From the NCBI RefSeq assembly GCF_003966735.1, contig NZ_AP017378.1, forward strand, positions 791,501 through 855,500: DNA of 64,000 bases. The letters run 5' to 3'. The notes under the pieces are model-generated. The model was not told the origin of the DNA, ran no database searches, and saw nothing but the letters and a program-made list of their open reading frames with translations. This DNA comes from Desulfovibrio ferrophilus. GTDB lineage: Bacteria > Desulfobacterota > Desulfovibrionia > Desulfovibrionales > Desulfovibrionaceae. The translations under genes and the position numbers were made by a program. Shown here one piece after another: positions 53,498 through 64,000 of the stretch; position 1 is the stretch's first letter; every line of letters begins with the position of its first letter.

Positions 53498-54582
53498 TGT
53501 GTGCGGATGTATGTAAATTGAGCAAGGGCAGACCCGACAAACATGGCCTGTGTGGCCAGATCAAGCTCAGTAAGCTGCAGCGGCGCTATGGCAGCTTCTG
53601 GCCGCTGATTATGGGCTTGTGCTCTCTGATGCTGATTTTCTTCGGCGGAGTCTACGGCTATATGGCCGTCGAGGGCTGGACCTACCTTGAAAGTTTTTAC
53701 ATGGTCCTTATTGCCCTCTCCACCGTCGGGTTTGAGGAGGTTCATCCTCTTTCGGAAAACGGTATGGTGTTGACCAGTGTCCTGCTCATTTTGGGCGTGG
53801 GCAACTTCGCTTTTCTCATCGGTTCGTTCACGCAGATTCTGGTGGAAGGCCGGCTTCAAACTGTTTGGGGGAGGCACAGAGTGCAAAAAAGTATCGATAA
53901 ACTGACTAATCATACCATTGTTTGTGGTTACGGGCGTATTGGGTCCATTGCCGTGCGGGAGATTGAGCGCGAAGGGTTGCCTGTCGTGGCCGTTGAAATG
54001 GGCGAGGAACTTATCCCTAACATGGAAGAAGACGAGATCTTGTTCATCTCCGGTGACGCCACCTCGGACGATGTCCTGACCCGTGCTGGTATCCATCGTG
54101 CCAAGAATCTGATTACTGCTCTGTCCTCCGAGGCCGCCAACGTCTATGTCTCCCTGACTGCGCGGCAGTTGAATCCTGCACTCAATATCGTGGCTCGGGC
54201 CAATAACGAGTCACACATCAACCGTCTGAAGCACGCGGGTGCAGACCGTGTGATGCTGCCGCATACCATTGGTGGTATTCGCATGGCCCAGTCCGTTGTG
54301 CGACCTGCTGTGACCAGTTTTCTTGAACTGGCAGTCGCTGGTGATGGAGTGGAATTGTCCATGGAAGAGTTGACCCTTTCCGACCGGTCAGAACTCTGTG
54401 GCAAGAACCTGATTGAATCCAAGATTCGTCAGCGGTTCAACGTGATTATCATCAGTCTGAAGCATGCAACCGGAGAGGTTGTCTTCAATCCCGATGCCAA
54501 GACTGTTCTTGCTGCTGGTGACACCGTCATTGCCGTTGGCGACAGGGAAAATCTGGGCAACCTGTGGGAAGTGACTTCGTAA
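53497..54582 (+). CDS. potassium channel protein with RCK (TrkA-N/TrkA-C) domain
   Basis: 361 residues: two membrane helices (about 36-58 and 86-110) around a pore helix, then TrkA-N with CGYGRIGSIAVREIEREG and TrkA-C (about 275-355). The selectivity-filter segment reads TVGFE (residues 76-80), where classical channels have TVGYG or TVGFG. Intracellular RCK domains usually gate in response to nucleotides or ions. The ATG overlaps the uvrB stop, so the two are coupled. Confidence 0.9.
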   Translation: MCADVCKLSKGRPDKHGLCGQIKLSKLQRRYGSFWPLIMGLCSLMLIFFGGVYGYMAVEGWTYLESFYMVLIALSTVGFEEVHPLSENGMVLTSVLLILGVGNFAFLIGSFTQILVEGRLQTVWGRHRVQKSIDKLTNHTIVCGYGRIGSIAVREIEREGLPVVAVEMGEELIPNMEEDEILFISGDATSDDVLTRAGIHRAKNLITALSSEAANVYVSLTARQLNPALNIVARANNESHINRLKHAGADRVMLPHTIGGIRMAQSVVRPAVTSFLELAVAGDGVELSMEELTLSDRSELCGKNLIESKIRQRFNVIIISLKHATGEVVFNPDAKTVLAAGDTVIAVGDRENLGNLWEVTS

Positions 54583-54663
54583 TAGAACCAGACCATTTCA
54601 TCCATTTGAAGTGATTTTCCCTTTTGGTTTTCAGCGAAGGGGATGAGATTTTCGACCACGCGG

Positions 54664-54690
54664 AAAAGCCGGGCATGCCCGGCTTTTTTT
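54664..54690. terminator. bidirectional terminator
   Basis: AAAAGCCGGG (54664-54673) and CCCGGCTTTT (54678-54687), loop CATG, with Ts to 54690. It serves the potassium channel gene and the converging glycosyltransferase. Confidence 0.92.
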
Positions 54691-54721
54691 GTCATTGTCA
54701 TAATCGTGGCCTTGGAAGGAA

Positions 54722-56236
54722 CTACAAGCTCAGGGCCTCTTGTTTGGTGAGGACGTCATCGAGCAGTGCCTGGGCTGCAATTTTACGCATGGCCTTGGCA
54801 TTGTCTGGCCCTATTTTGTACTGAAGTTTTAGCTGGTTGCCGAAGGCATTGCCACTGGCAGCACTGCTCATGGCGCATTTTGTGCCCGAAAGCCGGGCAT
54901 GACGGACGGTCAGATGGCCCGTGTAAACGGGGATGTGACCGGCCAGCAACAGGCGCAGATCGTGCTCCAGGTCATCAAGTTGGGTGGGCGAGAAGCGGAT
55001 GTCGAATTCACCCGCCTGGAGCAGCTTGGCCGTGCTGAACATGTGGCAGCATCCCGTGACCGAGGCGCAGGGACGGATGTAATCGAACTGGCCCAGGTCC
55101 GGGCCTTCGTGATGCAGGTCCGTAACCTCAAACAGGGTTGGTTGGTTGCTGATGTGTGCCAGAGTTGAGTCGTCATATGGTTCGCGCAGGTGCAGGTCCG
55201 CATTCTGGATGATGGCGGGGCGTGCTATATCCACGACCTTGCAACCCCAGACTCCGGCTGCGGGGTAGGCCTCGGTAGCTGCGCCCAAACGGCCCAACCA
55301 GTCGGGAACGAGTTCGACGTCATCGTCCAGATAGACGGTCCAACGTGAATTGCGAACCTCTGGCAAAGTCATCAGCCAGTTGCGCGCCGCAGGGGCGCCA
55401 ATGTTCGATGGCAGACGAATCTTGCTGAAGCGCTTGCCCAGACGGTTGGCCCAGGCGTCCACAACTTGCGGGGTGGCATCGGTGCTGCCGTTGTCCAGAG
55501 TGATGATGCAGGCTTCTTTTGCATCCGAGGCGGCAAGGCTGGCAAGGGTTTTGTCCAGATCGTCGGCTTTGTTCCAGGAGTAGAGCAGCACCACCGTCTC
55601 TCCCTTAGGCATCGAGATGGTCTGGTCCCGTTGCATGACCAGGTCATACAGGCGCATCAGGGTGTTGACTTGCCAAGGAGAAGCCAGCAGTGATTCACGG
55701 TACCGAGTAATGGCCCGTTCGCGGTCCCCTGTGCGTAGGGCGCATTCTGCTTCAAGATTCATAATGCGGGGCAGGGGGACATCCAAGGCTCGGCAAGCCT
55801 CGCCCGCCTGCTCAAAACGGCCTGCCAGGAAGTGTCCTTCGGCTTGGAGCATATGTGCTACAGCGGGGAAAAACGGTTCGATCTGTGAGGCGAGTGTGAG
55901 CATTTCGCTGGCGGACACTTCGTCTCGGGCGTGTGCAAGCGCTGGTTGCAGGCTTCTGAGTTTGCCTTGGGATTTGGAAGCCTGTTTCAATAGGGCTTTG
56001 ATTGGCGCAGGCAGAAGGTGCAGTTTGGCGTCCAGGGAGAGAGTCTGAGTTGCCAGGTTCGCGTCCAGCGGGTCGTGGGTCCAGGCCTCGGCCAATAGCG
56101 TCAGTCCCAAATCCACTAATGGTTGGGGTGCCCCCAGAGCCAATAGCGCAGAACGGGCCAGATGCGCTTTCCCGGTGCTGCCCGTCATAAGAGCTTCAAG
56201 CAGCGGGGTGGGCAGTGTGTTCCACTGAAACGGCAT
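54722..56236 (-). CDS. TPR-containing family 2 glycosyltransferase
   Basis: 504 residues. A helical TPR-like N-terminal half (about 1-220, including ECALRTGDRERAITRYRESL) is followed by a GT-A domain (about 225-440) with ITLDNGSTDATPQVV, GAPAARNW and the metal-binding acidic motif YLDDDVE. It probably transfers a sugar to a protein or surface polymer. ATG 56236 has GAGG seven bases upstream; the upstream continuation of the frame is antisense to the next gene and is not coding. It is divergent from a second glycosyltransferase. Confidence 0.88.
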   Translation of the reverse strand: MPFQWNTLPTPLLEALMTGSTGKAHLARSALLALGAPQPLVDLGLTLLAEAWTHDPLDANLATQTLSLDAKLHLLPAPIKALLKQASKSQGKLRSLQPALAHARDEVSASEMLTLASQIEPFFPAVAHMLQAEGHFLAGRFEQAGEACRALDVPLPRIMNLEAECALRTGDRERAITRYRESLLASPWQVNTLMRLYDLVMQRDQTISMPKGETVVLLYSWNKADDLDKTLASLAASDAKEACIITLDNGSTDATPQVVDAWANRLGKRFSKIRLPSNIGAPAARNWLMTLPEVRNSRWTVYLDDDVELVPDWLGRLGAATEAYPAAGVWGCKVVDIARPAIIQNADLHLREPYDDSTLAHISNQPTLFEVTDLHHEGPDLGQFDYIRPCASVTGCCHMFSTAKLLQAGEFDIRFSPTQLDDLEHDLRLLLAGHIPVYTGHLTVRHARLSGTKCAMSSAASGNAFGNQLKLQYKIGPDNAKAMRKIAAQALLDDVLTKQEALSL

Positions 56237-56356
56237 GGGCAAGCCTCGGATGATTGCGGTTTTTGTGGGTTGCACGTACAGTTCAAGTCCCGGTAATTGT
56301 AGGTCCGGGCGCGCAAAAATGCAAAATAAAACAAGGCCGCACGAACTTGCAGCCTG

Positions 56357-59244
<2,888 letters not shown>

Positions 59245-59266
59245 TATCAATCATTCGGAGAGTATC

Positions 59267-60046
59267 ATGAGCACCTCTATTATCGTTATCGGCGCCAAGG
59301 GGCGCATGGGCGCCATTATTGCGGGCATGGCCAAGGCCGACCCCGAGCTTGAACTGGCCGGGGTTATCGAACGCGCGGGCTGTGACGAAGGTCTGGACGT
59401 TTACGGTTGCCTGTGCGGCACTGAATTGGAAGCCATGTTGCCTGAATGCCCTGGCGCTGTAGTGATTGATTTTACTTCTCCCGCCGTATCCGTAGCCAAT
59501 GCCAGAAAGTGTGTGGCGGCGGGGAACCCCATCGTTATCGGCACCACAGGCCTTTCTGATGACGAGAAAGGGGAGCTGGAAGAGATCGCCCAAAATGGCA
59601 AGGTCTTCTGGGCTCCGAACATGAGTGTGGGTGTGAATGTGCTGCAGAAGGTGCTGCCCATGCTGGTGCGGGCCCTTGGCGAAGGCTACGATATGGAGAT
59701 GGTGGAACTCCATCACAATCAGAAGAAGGACGCACCCAGCGGTACGGCTCTGAAGTTGGCCGAGTGCCTGGCCGAGGCCCGTGACTGGGATCTGAAGGAA
59801 GTGGGCAAGTACAGCCGTGAGGGCATCATCGGTGCTCGTCCCAAGAAGGAAATCGGCGTGCAGACCATTCGCGGTGGTGATGTGGTCGGTGTGCATACCA
59901 TGTATTTCATGGGCCCAGGCGAGCGCATTGAAGTTACGCATCAGGCTCATTCGCGCGATACCTTTGCGGCTGGTAGCCTGCGTGCAGCCAAGTGGCTGGT
60001 TCAGCAGCAGAGCGGAAAACTCTACACCATGAGTGATATCTTCTGA
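59267..60046 (+). CDS. dapB: 4-hydroxy-tetrahydrodipicolinate reductase
   Basis: 259 residues. Nucleotide-binding [11 protein letters not shown] and the signature [20 protein letters not shown] with the catalytic histidines and lysine are intact; the C-terminal RAAKWLVQQ is standard. It reduces the DapA product in the diaminopimelate/lysine pathway. GGAGAG lies five bases before ATG 59267; a longer frame overlapping ligA is a shadow. A strong terminator follows. Confidence 0.96.
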   Translation: MSTSIIVIGAKGRMGAIIAGMAKADPELELAGVIERAGCDEGLDVYGCLCGTELEAMLPECPGAVVIDFTSPAVSVANARKCVAAGNPIVIGTTGLSDDEKGELEEIAQNGKVFWAPNMSVGVNVLQKVLPMLVRALGEGYDMEMVELHHNQKKDAPSGTALKLAECLAEARDWDLKEVGKYSREGIIGARPKKEIGVQTIRGGDVVGVHTMYFMGPGERIEVTHQAHSRDTFAAGSLRAAKWLVQQQSGKLYTMSDIF

Positions 60047-60108
60047 TTGCCGATGTGGATGCCTTCGTAGGATCGCTCCTGCCGTATGGCACTCCATAAT
60101 CTTTACAC

Positions 60109-60144
60109 CCGCCATCTTCCATTCCCCGGAAGATGGCGGTTTTT
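60109..60144 (+). terminator. intrinsic terminator after dapB
   Basis: A 12-bp stem CCGCCATCTTCC with GGAAGATGGCGG (60109-60120, 60128-60139), loop of seven, followed by TTTTT. Confidence 0.93.
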
Positions 60145-60206
60145 CGTGGTCCAGATTGTCATGATGGAGTTTTCGAAAGCATTATTCAACCGGGCCACGA
60201 TTGTAG

Positions 60207-61088
60207 CTATTGGCTCCATTCCTGGTCTGATCGGATGAAAGACGTGATGGCCTGCGCCATCTCTTCCGGAGCCTGGTACATGAGCCAGTGACCACCATGT
60301 GGGAATGTGACCAACCGTGCCTTGGGGATGAGTTCAGTCATGTTCTGACTATGAGCTGGAGGAGTGATGAAATCATCCTCGCCGACCAGGAGCAATACGT
60401 CGTTATTCATCGTTTTCAGACGCGCGGTTGCTCCTGCCCATTGTTCGATGGCCATACGCTGTCGGGCAATGATTGCGGGGTCAGGGACAGTTGGTGGGGC
60501 GGGGAGATGTCCGAAGATGTCAGGATGCCCATCAAACCATGGCTTGGGGAACATCATGCCTGCCAGTTCTTCAGGGGCGAGGTTGCCCAGCCTGTCCAAA
60601 ACCTTGACGATCTCGGTTGATTCCGGGGCCGAGGCGTACAGAATCAGGTTCCGTGTTCTGTCGGGCGCTGTAAGGGCCAACTCCTGAGTGATGCAACTGC
60701 CCATGGACCAGCCAAGGATATGGGCGCGTGAGATGTTTAAGGCATCAAGTAGGCCGAGGGCATCACTTGTGAATAATTCATAGGAAAAGGGGGTTTCGGA
60801 GGTGCTGGAATAGCCCATGCCGCGGTTATCAAAGGCGATAACCTGGAAGGATTGCGCAAGGCGTTCCACCAGAGTGTGGTCCCAGACATCCATGGTTGCC
60901 CCGTAGCCAGTGATCAGCAGCAGTGGTTCGCCCTGTCCGAGAATCCGATAGCCGATGGAGATATCATTGACCGCTGCTTGTTTGACGGGAGAGTCGATGA
61001 ATTGGCTTCCGAAGCACGGAAGGCTGAAGATGAATATCGTTAGTATCAGGGTCACAGACGTTGTGTATCTGGAAAGGTTATTTTTCAT
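60207..61088 (-). CDS. exported alpha/beta hydrolase
   Basis: 293 residues with a signal peptide (about 1-28, ending SLPCFGS) and a typical alpha/beta-hydrolase domain: oxyanion region LLLITGYGATMDVWD, FDNRGMGYSS, nucleophile Ser in LGWSMGSCI, acid in VGEDDFITPP and His in HGGHWLMY. It is probably a periplasmic esterase or amidase. AAGG lies nine bases before the ATG. It is downstream of the MBL gene on the same strand (153-base gap) and probably shares TetR control. Confidence 0.88.
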   Translation of the reverse strand: MKNNLSRYTTSVTLILTIFIFSLPCFGSQFIDSPVKQAAVNDISIGYRILGQGEPLLLITGYGATMDVWDHTLVERLAQSFQVIAFDNRGMGYSSTSETPFSYELFTSDALGLLDALNISRAHILGWSMGSCITQELALTAPDRTRNLILYASAPESTEIVKVLDRLGNLAPEELAGMMFPKPWFDGHPDIFGHLPAPPTVPDPAIIARQRMAIEQWAGATARLKTMNNDVLLLVGEDDFITPPAHSQNMTELIPKARLVTFPHGGHWLMYQAPEEMAQAITSFIRSDQEWSQ

Positions 61089-61241
61089 GCGAAATGACCT
61101 TGGCTTGACGTGTGTTCTGTTTTCGGCCTGTGAGTATTCTCGCTACTCGGGCAGCACTGTCTGCTGGGGTATAACCACTGGTGGCATCATCTGTTGCCGT
61201 TCATTCCATTCATGATTGCTTGTTTGGTTCATGAACACAAC

Positions 61242-62345
61242 TCAAATGCCTTTTGACAGCCACCATTTTTGACATGCTGCGGCATGGGGGATGCTGATAA
61301 CTTCACCCGGTAGTGGGGTGAGGATGTGAACTCCCTGAACCGATGCTGCTTTTGTGGCTCGTTGCATGGGATCGAACCAGTTGTGAATGGCAAGATTGAA
61401 TGTGCCCCAGTGGACAGGGACAAGGAGTTGCCCTCGTAAATCCTGATGGGCCTGAATCGTTTCTTCCGGCATCATGTGAACGACGGGCCAGTATTGGCTA
61501 TAGGCACCGCATTCGATGAGCGTGAGATCAAAGGGGCCATAGGTGTCGCCGATGGTCTTGAAATGACCGGCATAACCGGAATCACCACTGAAGAAGACAC
61601 GTTTGTTTCGTCCCAAGATGGTCCATGAAGCCCACAGGGTTTCGTTCCGATCAGTAAGGCCGCGGCCCGAGAAGTGCTGGGCAGGAGTAGCGACAAAGCG
61701 CAATCCGGAACGGTGTTCACTGTTATTCCACCAATCCAGGGCAACGATTTTGTTCTGCGGAATACCCCATCCACGCAGATGCTTGTCCACTCCAAGAGGA
61801 ACGTAGAAAACTTCAGTCCTGGAGGCGAGAGAACAAATGGCATCTCGATCCAGATGATCGTAATGATCATGGGAGATGATCACTGCATCCAGCTTGGGCA
61901 GGTCCTCGGTCGTGATGGGCATGGAGTCATGAAATCGCTTGGGTCCAAGCAAGGGCAGGGGAGACACGCGATTTGCGAACACGGGGTCTGTTAGAATCAG
62001 TTTACCTTCGATGTGGATCAGTGCTGTGGAATGCCCCAACCAGGTCACGCCCAGATCACCGGAAGATTCAAGGGCAGCAAGATTTAGTGTTTGAACTGGT
62101 GGTGCTGATTTGGGAAACCTCTGCTCATCACCACAGAGATAGGCACGGGTCATACCAAACAGATTGTCCATGATATTTATCTGGATTTTATTGATATTGT
62201 GGAATTTTCCATCGTTGAATTGCGGTGAGGCTTTTATTTTCATCGAGAATGGGTCCTTGTTTTCAGTGCGTTCCGCCCCGCAAGACATGATTCCGACGAT
62301 CAGGATGCATACTGCGCAGAAGGCTCGAAATGGCTTAGCTTGCAT
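61242..62345 (-). CDS. NAPE-PLD-like metallo-beta-lactamase-fold lipoprotein
   Basis: 367 residues. A lipobox (IMSC) near residue 22 makes it a lipoprotein. The fold has GVTWLGHSTALI, the loop DPVFANRVSPLPLLGPKRF characteristic of the N-acyl-phosphatidylethanolamine-hydrolysing type, the zinc site HDHYDHLDRD, and GDSGY. NAPE-PLD enzymes release fatty-acyl amides from phospholipids; bacterial homologues have various acyl-linked substrates. The gene starts 138 bases from the divergent tetR, and its promoter region overlaps a tetR operator. The ribosome-binding site is weak. Confidence 0.87.
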   Translation of the reverse strand: MQAKPFRAFCAVCILIVGIMSCGAERTENKDPFSMKIKASPQFNDGKFHNINKIQINIMDNLFGMTRAYLCGDEQRFPKSAPPVQTLNLAALESSGDLGVTWLGHSTALIHIEGKLILTDPVFANRVSPLPLLGPKRFHDSMPITTEDLPKLDAVIISHDHYDHLDRDAICSLASRTEVFYVPLGVDKHLRGWGIPQNKIVALDWWNNSEHRSGLRFVATPAQHFSGRGLTDRNETLWASWTILGRNKRVFFSGDSGYAGHFKTIGDTYGPFDLTLIECGAYSQYWPVVHMMPEETIQAHQDLRGQLLVPVHWGTFNLAIHNWFDPMQRATKAASVQGVHILTPLPGEVISIPHAAACQKWWLSKGI

Positions 62346-62384
62346 GGATTGTCTTGTAGAATTGCTGGTTTAATGTTTTTTAGT

Positions 62385-62407
62385 GTAAACTACACTGTGC
62401 AGTTTAC
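62385..62407. promoter_or_regulatory. TetR-type operator 1
   Basis: GTAAACT-N9-AGTTTAC, a perfect 23-base dyad in the divergent spacer. It lies over the presumed promoter of the MBL-lipoprotein gene (a TTTACA hexamer on the minus strand falls within it). Confidence 0.75.
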
Positions 62408-62424
62408 CTGTTGACTCTACGAAA

Positions 62425-62447
62425 GTAAACTGTAGAGTGTAGTTTTT
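62425..62447. promoter_or_regulatory. TetR-type operator 2
   Basis: GTAAACT-N9-AGTTTTT repeats operator 1 with two changes, centred 40 bases away. TTGACT (62411-62416) and TAGAGT (62433-62438, 16-base spacer) give a possible tetR promoter whose -10 lies inside this site, consistent with autorepression. Confidence 0.7.
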
Positions 62448-62483
62448 AGGGATTGATTTCGACAGAGAAAGGAAGGGGGAACG

Positions 62484-63092
62484 ATGACTTTACCGCGAAA
62501 GTTGCGAAAGGATAAACGCGAGGCGATAGTCACTGCTGCGGCTGCTGAGGTTCTGGAACGGGGGTATCAGGGCAGCAGCATGGACCGGATCGCCCAGCGG
62601 GCGAAGGTTTCCAAGCGTACGGTGTATAATCATTTTGGAAGTAAGGACGTGTTGTTTCGGACCGTGATTGGTGAGCACTGGGAGCAGGCTCAACAGGCTA
62701 TTGCTGTGGATTATGATCCGACTATCTCTCTGCGTGTCCAATTGCTTGAACTCGGACGGCGGGAGGCAGGGCTTTTGATGGATACGGAGTTCATGGGGCT
62801 GACCAGAGCCGTATTGTCTGAATGCATCCGCTCGCCTGAGTGGGCGGAGACCATGTTTACGGATATGAAGAAAGTGGAATCTGGCATCCATATCTTGCTT
62901 TCGCAGATGGTGGCAGATGGAAAGCTGGATATTGCGGATATTGATTTTGCTGCACATCAATATTTGGGCATGATCAAGGGTTTTTTGTTCTGGCCACGGA
63001 TTATTGGTTGGAATCCTGATCCTGGTCCAGAGGAATGCGAGCGGGTGGTTGCGGCCGCTGTGGACATGTTTATCGCCTATTATCGGAGTTAG
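62484..63092 (+). CDS. TetR/AcrR family transcriptional regulator
   Basis: 202 residues: N-terminal TetR helix-turn-helix (about 12-58: EAIVTAAAAEVLERGYQGSS, MDRIAQRAKVSKRTVYNHFG) and a C-terminal ligand domain of the TetR_C type. GGAAGGGGG precedes the ATG. It is divergent from the MBL lipoprotein gene, with two matching dyads between them, so it almost certainly represses itself and the two hydrolase genes. The inducer is unknown; an acyl or aromatic compound is a guess from the targets. Confidence 0.93.
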   Translation: MTLPRKLRKDKREAIVTAAAAEVLERGYQGSSMDRIAQRAKVSKRTVYNHFGSKDVLFRTVIGEHWEQAQQAIAVDYDPTISLRVQLLELGRREAGLLMDTEFMGLTRAVLSECIRSPEWAETMFTDMKKVESGIHILLSQMVADGKLDIADIDFAAHQYLGMIKGFLFWPRIIGWNPDPGPEECERVVAAAVDMFIAYYRS

Positions 63093-63276
63093 GCTCTGCA
63101 ATAAAAGTCTAGGATATGAGGTACTCAAAGGGACGTTGACTGCTGTGCTGCTTATTACCCTCGTATATGGAAGTCCATCCCACGGTTCAAAATGCCTTGA
63201 CGTGAGGCTGGACGGGTTCGAGTTGGCATGGAGAGGTTTGGCTTGCGCACCGTGGGGTAATTTATCGATTTTTTTT

Positions 63277-63513
63277 TTACAGTTTGCTGACTTTTTTCCC
63301 CGAGTAGTTGAAGGCATTTTTGATCATTTTCCAATTCGTTCCCTTATCAATCCCAATGCGACTGCCGCACGGACAGTCGATGGCACCGTCCTGCTCCCGG
63401 GCATCAAGCATTTTCGTGATGCGCGCCTTGTGACAGCGCAGGACTTCGCCTTTGCCAAGTTTGTTGTACTTCCAGAGTTTGGTCTTGCAGTTTGCGCAGC
63501 GGATAGTGAGCAT
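63277..63513 (-). CDS. small zinc-ribbon protein, Com-like
   Basis: 78 residues with the pattern MLTIRCANCKTKLWKYNK, a third cysteine in VLRCHK and CPCGS further on. This recalls the Com translational-regulator zinc fingers of phage Mu type, but the fourth cysteine spacing is different. The chosen ATG has no ribosome-binding site; a TTG at 63549 with AAGGAG 14 bases away would add 12 residues. Function unknown. Confidence 0.5.
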   Translation of the reverse strand: MLTIRCANCKTKLWKYNKLGKGEVLRCHKARITKMLDAREQDGAIDCPCGSRIGIDKGTNWKMIKNAFNYSGKKVSKL

Positions 63514-63668
63514 GTCTGGGGTTGTATCCAAGGGCGACGGGACGTGCAACTGCCGTGAACTCTGCTCCTTTCAACCTTGGCGTCTATTGCTATTGTTTGC
63601 TTTTTTCATATAAATTATGCATGAACCTGCAATAATTGTGGTTGGGTGACATTATACAGGGAGACCAT

Positions 63669-64000
63669 GTGCTTCAACGCCTGAGCGAAATCAAAGATGA
63701 TCTGCTGACTCCATCGATCCTGCTGCCCTCAATGGCGCAGGGCCTGATTATCGGCATCATGTTGGTGATCATCGAATCGTCCTTTGCCAATATGATCTTT
63801 GCCGGTTCTTTATCGAATTTCTCGGCGCAGGCCACGGGATTGCTGATCTTTGGGGCCATGATGATGACCCTGGTCACGGGGGTGACGAGTTCCTTCAAAG
63901 GCGTGGTTACTCTTCCACAGGATATACCGGCAGCTATTTTCGTCGGGATTGCTTCCACCCTTATGATCACCATGGGCTCACAGGAATCCCAAGAGCAGTT
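63669..64000 (+). CDS. SulP family anion transporter (5' part, cut by window end)
   Basis: The first 110 residues of a membrane protein: a cytoplasmic start (LQRLSEIKDDLLTPS) then hydrophobic segments including GLIIGIMLVIIESSFANMIF and GLLIFGAMMMTLVTG, with a VTLPQDIPAAIFVG motif like SulP/SLC26 permeases. Sulfate or bicarbonate could be carried. GTG 63669 is the start, with AGGGAG five bases upstream; the ATG two bases earlier is out of frame and stops at once. The rest lies beyond the window. Confidence 0.7.
   Translation, partial: MLQRLSEIKDDLLTPSILLPSMAQGLIIGIMLVIIESSFANMIFAGSLSNFSAQATGLLIFGAMMMTLVTGVTSSFKGVVTLPQDIPAAIFVGIASTLMITMGSQESQEQ

Overview
The window looks like chromosomal DNA of a strictly anaerobic, motile, Gram-negative sulfate reducer of the Desulfovibrionaceae type. 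This rests on the complete seven-gene hdrCBA-flxDCBA operon typical of that group, on the gene families (CstA, CrcB/DUF190, Flx-Hdr, DivIVA next to ilvBN-ilvC, many small conserved proteins), on a moderately GC-rich codon use and on exported lipoproteins. It is an inference from gene content. No rRNA, tRNA, CRISPR array, insertion sequence or prophage was seen.

Layout. 0.3-4.9 kb: threonine degradation (kbl-tdh, minus strand) divergent from an Lrp/AsnC regulator, then a ferredoxin-nitroreductase fusion and a SixA-type phosphatase. 5.1-10.4 kb: a run of exported envelope proteins (Tat-type amidase, TPR protein, LPP20-like protein, SLH/TPR lipoprotein, unknown exported protein). 10.4-13.4 kb: pgsA, tatA, two unrecognised proteins and a HAD phosphatase. 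13.5-18.2 kb: yggT-divIVA-yggU-DUF465 running into ilvB-ilvN-ilvC. 18.6-21.4 kb: a quinone oxidoreductase facing cstA. 22.1-28.8 kb: the hdr-flx electron-bifurcation operon, bounded on both sides by about 600 bases of AT-rich gene-free DNA. 29.5-31.7 kb: a polar amino-acid ABC transporter. 31.8-35.3 kb: an orphan binding protein, a GDSL lipoprotein, an M29 aminopeptidase and small unknowns. 35.5-42.4 kb: a chemosensory operon (soluble double MCP-like protein, STAS, cheY, cheA, cheR, cheB). 42.4-43.9 kb: DUF190, crcB, CYTH. 44.0-47.4 kb: the N-degron module clpS-clpA-aat. 47.5-51.4 kb: dgt, an orphan sugar-type binding protein, a cyclase family protein, a hypothetical protein and a 50-residue lipoprotein. 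51.5-60.0 kb: uvrB, an RCK potassium channel, two glycosyltransferases, ligA and dapB. 60.2-63.1 kb: a TetR gene with twin operators facing an exported NAPE-PLD-like hydrolase and an exported alpha/beta hydrolase. The right end holds a Com-like zinc ribbon gene and the start of a SulP transporter.

How the genes work together. Flx-Hdr couples NADH oxidation to ferredoxin and DsrC-type disulfide chemistry in the anaerobic energy metabolism known for this family. ilvBN-ilvC makes branched-chain amino acids, while kbl-tdh, CstA, the M29 peptidase and the amino-acid transporter indicate use of amino acids or peptides. ClpS, ClpA and Aat form a complete bacterial N-end-rule pathway apart from ClpP. 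The most unusual material is the che operon, with its tandem MCP-like modules and a repeated VELF tail; the TetR-controlled pair of exported hydrolases; a perfect TGTGA-N6-TCACA site upstream of the small lipoprotein gene; and several structured leaders and spacers (cstA, ilvN/ilvC, downstream of ilvC, the amino-acid transporter).
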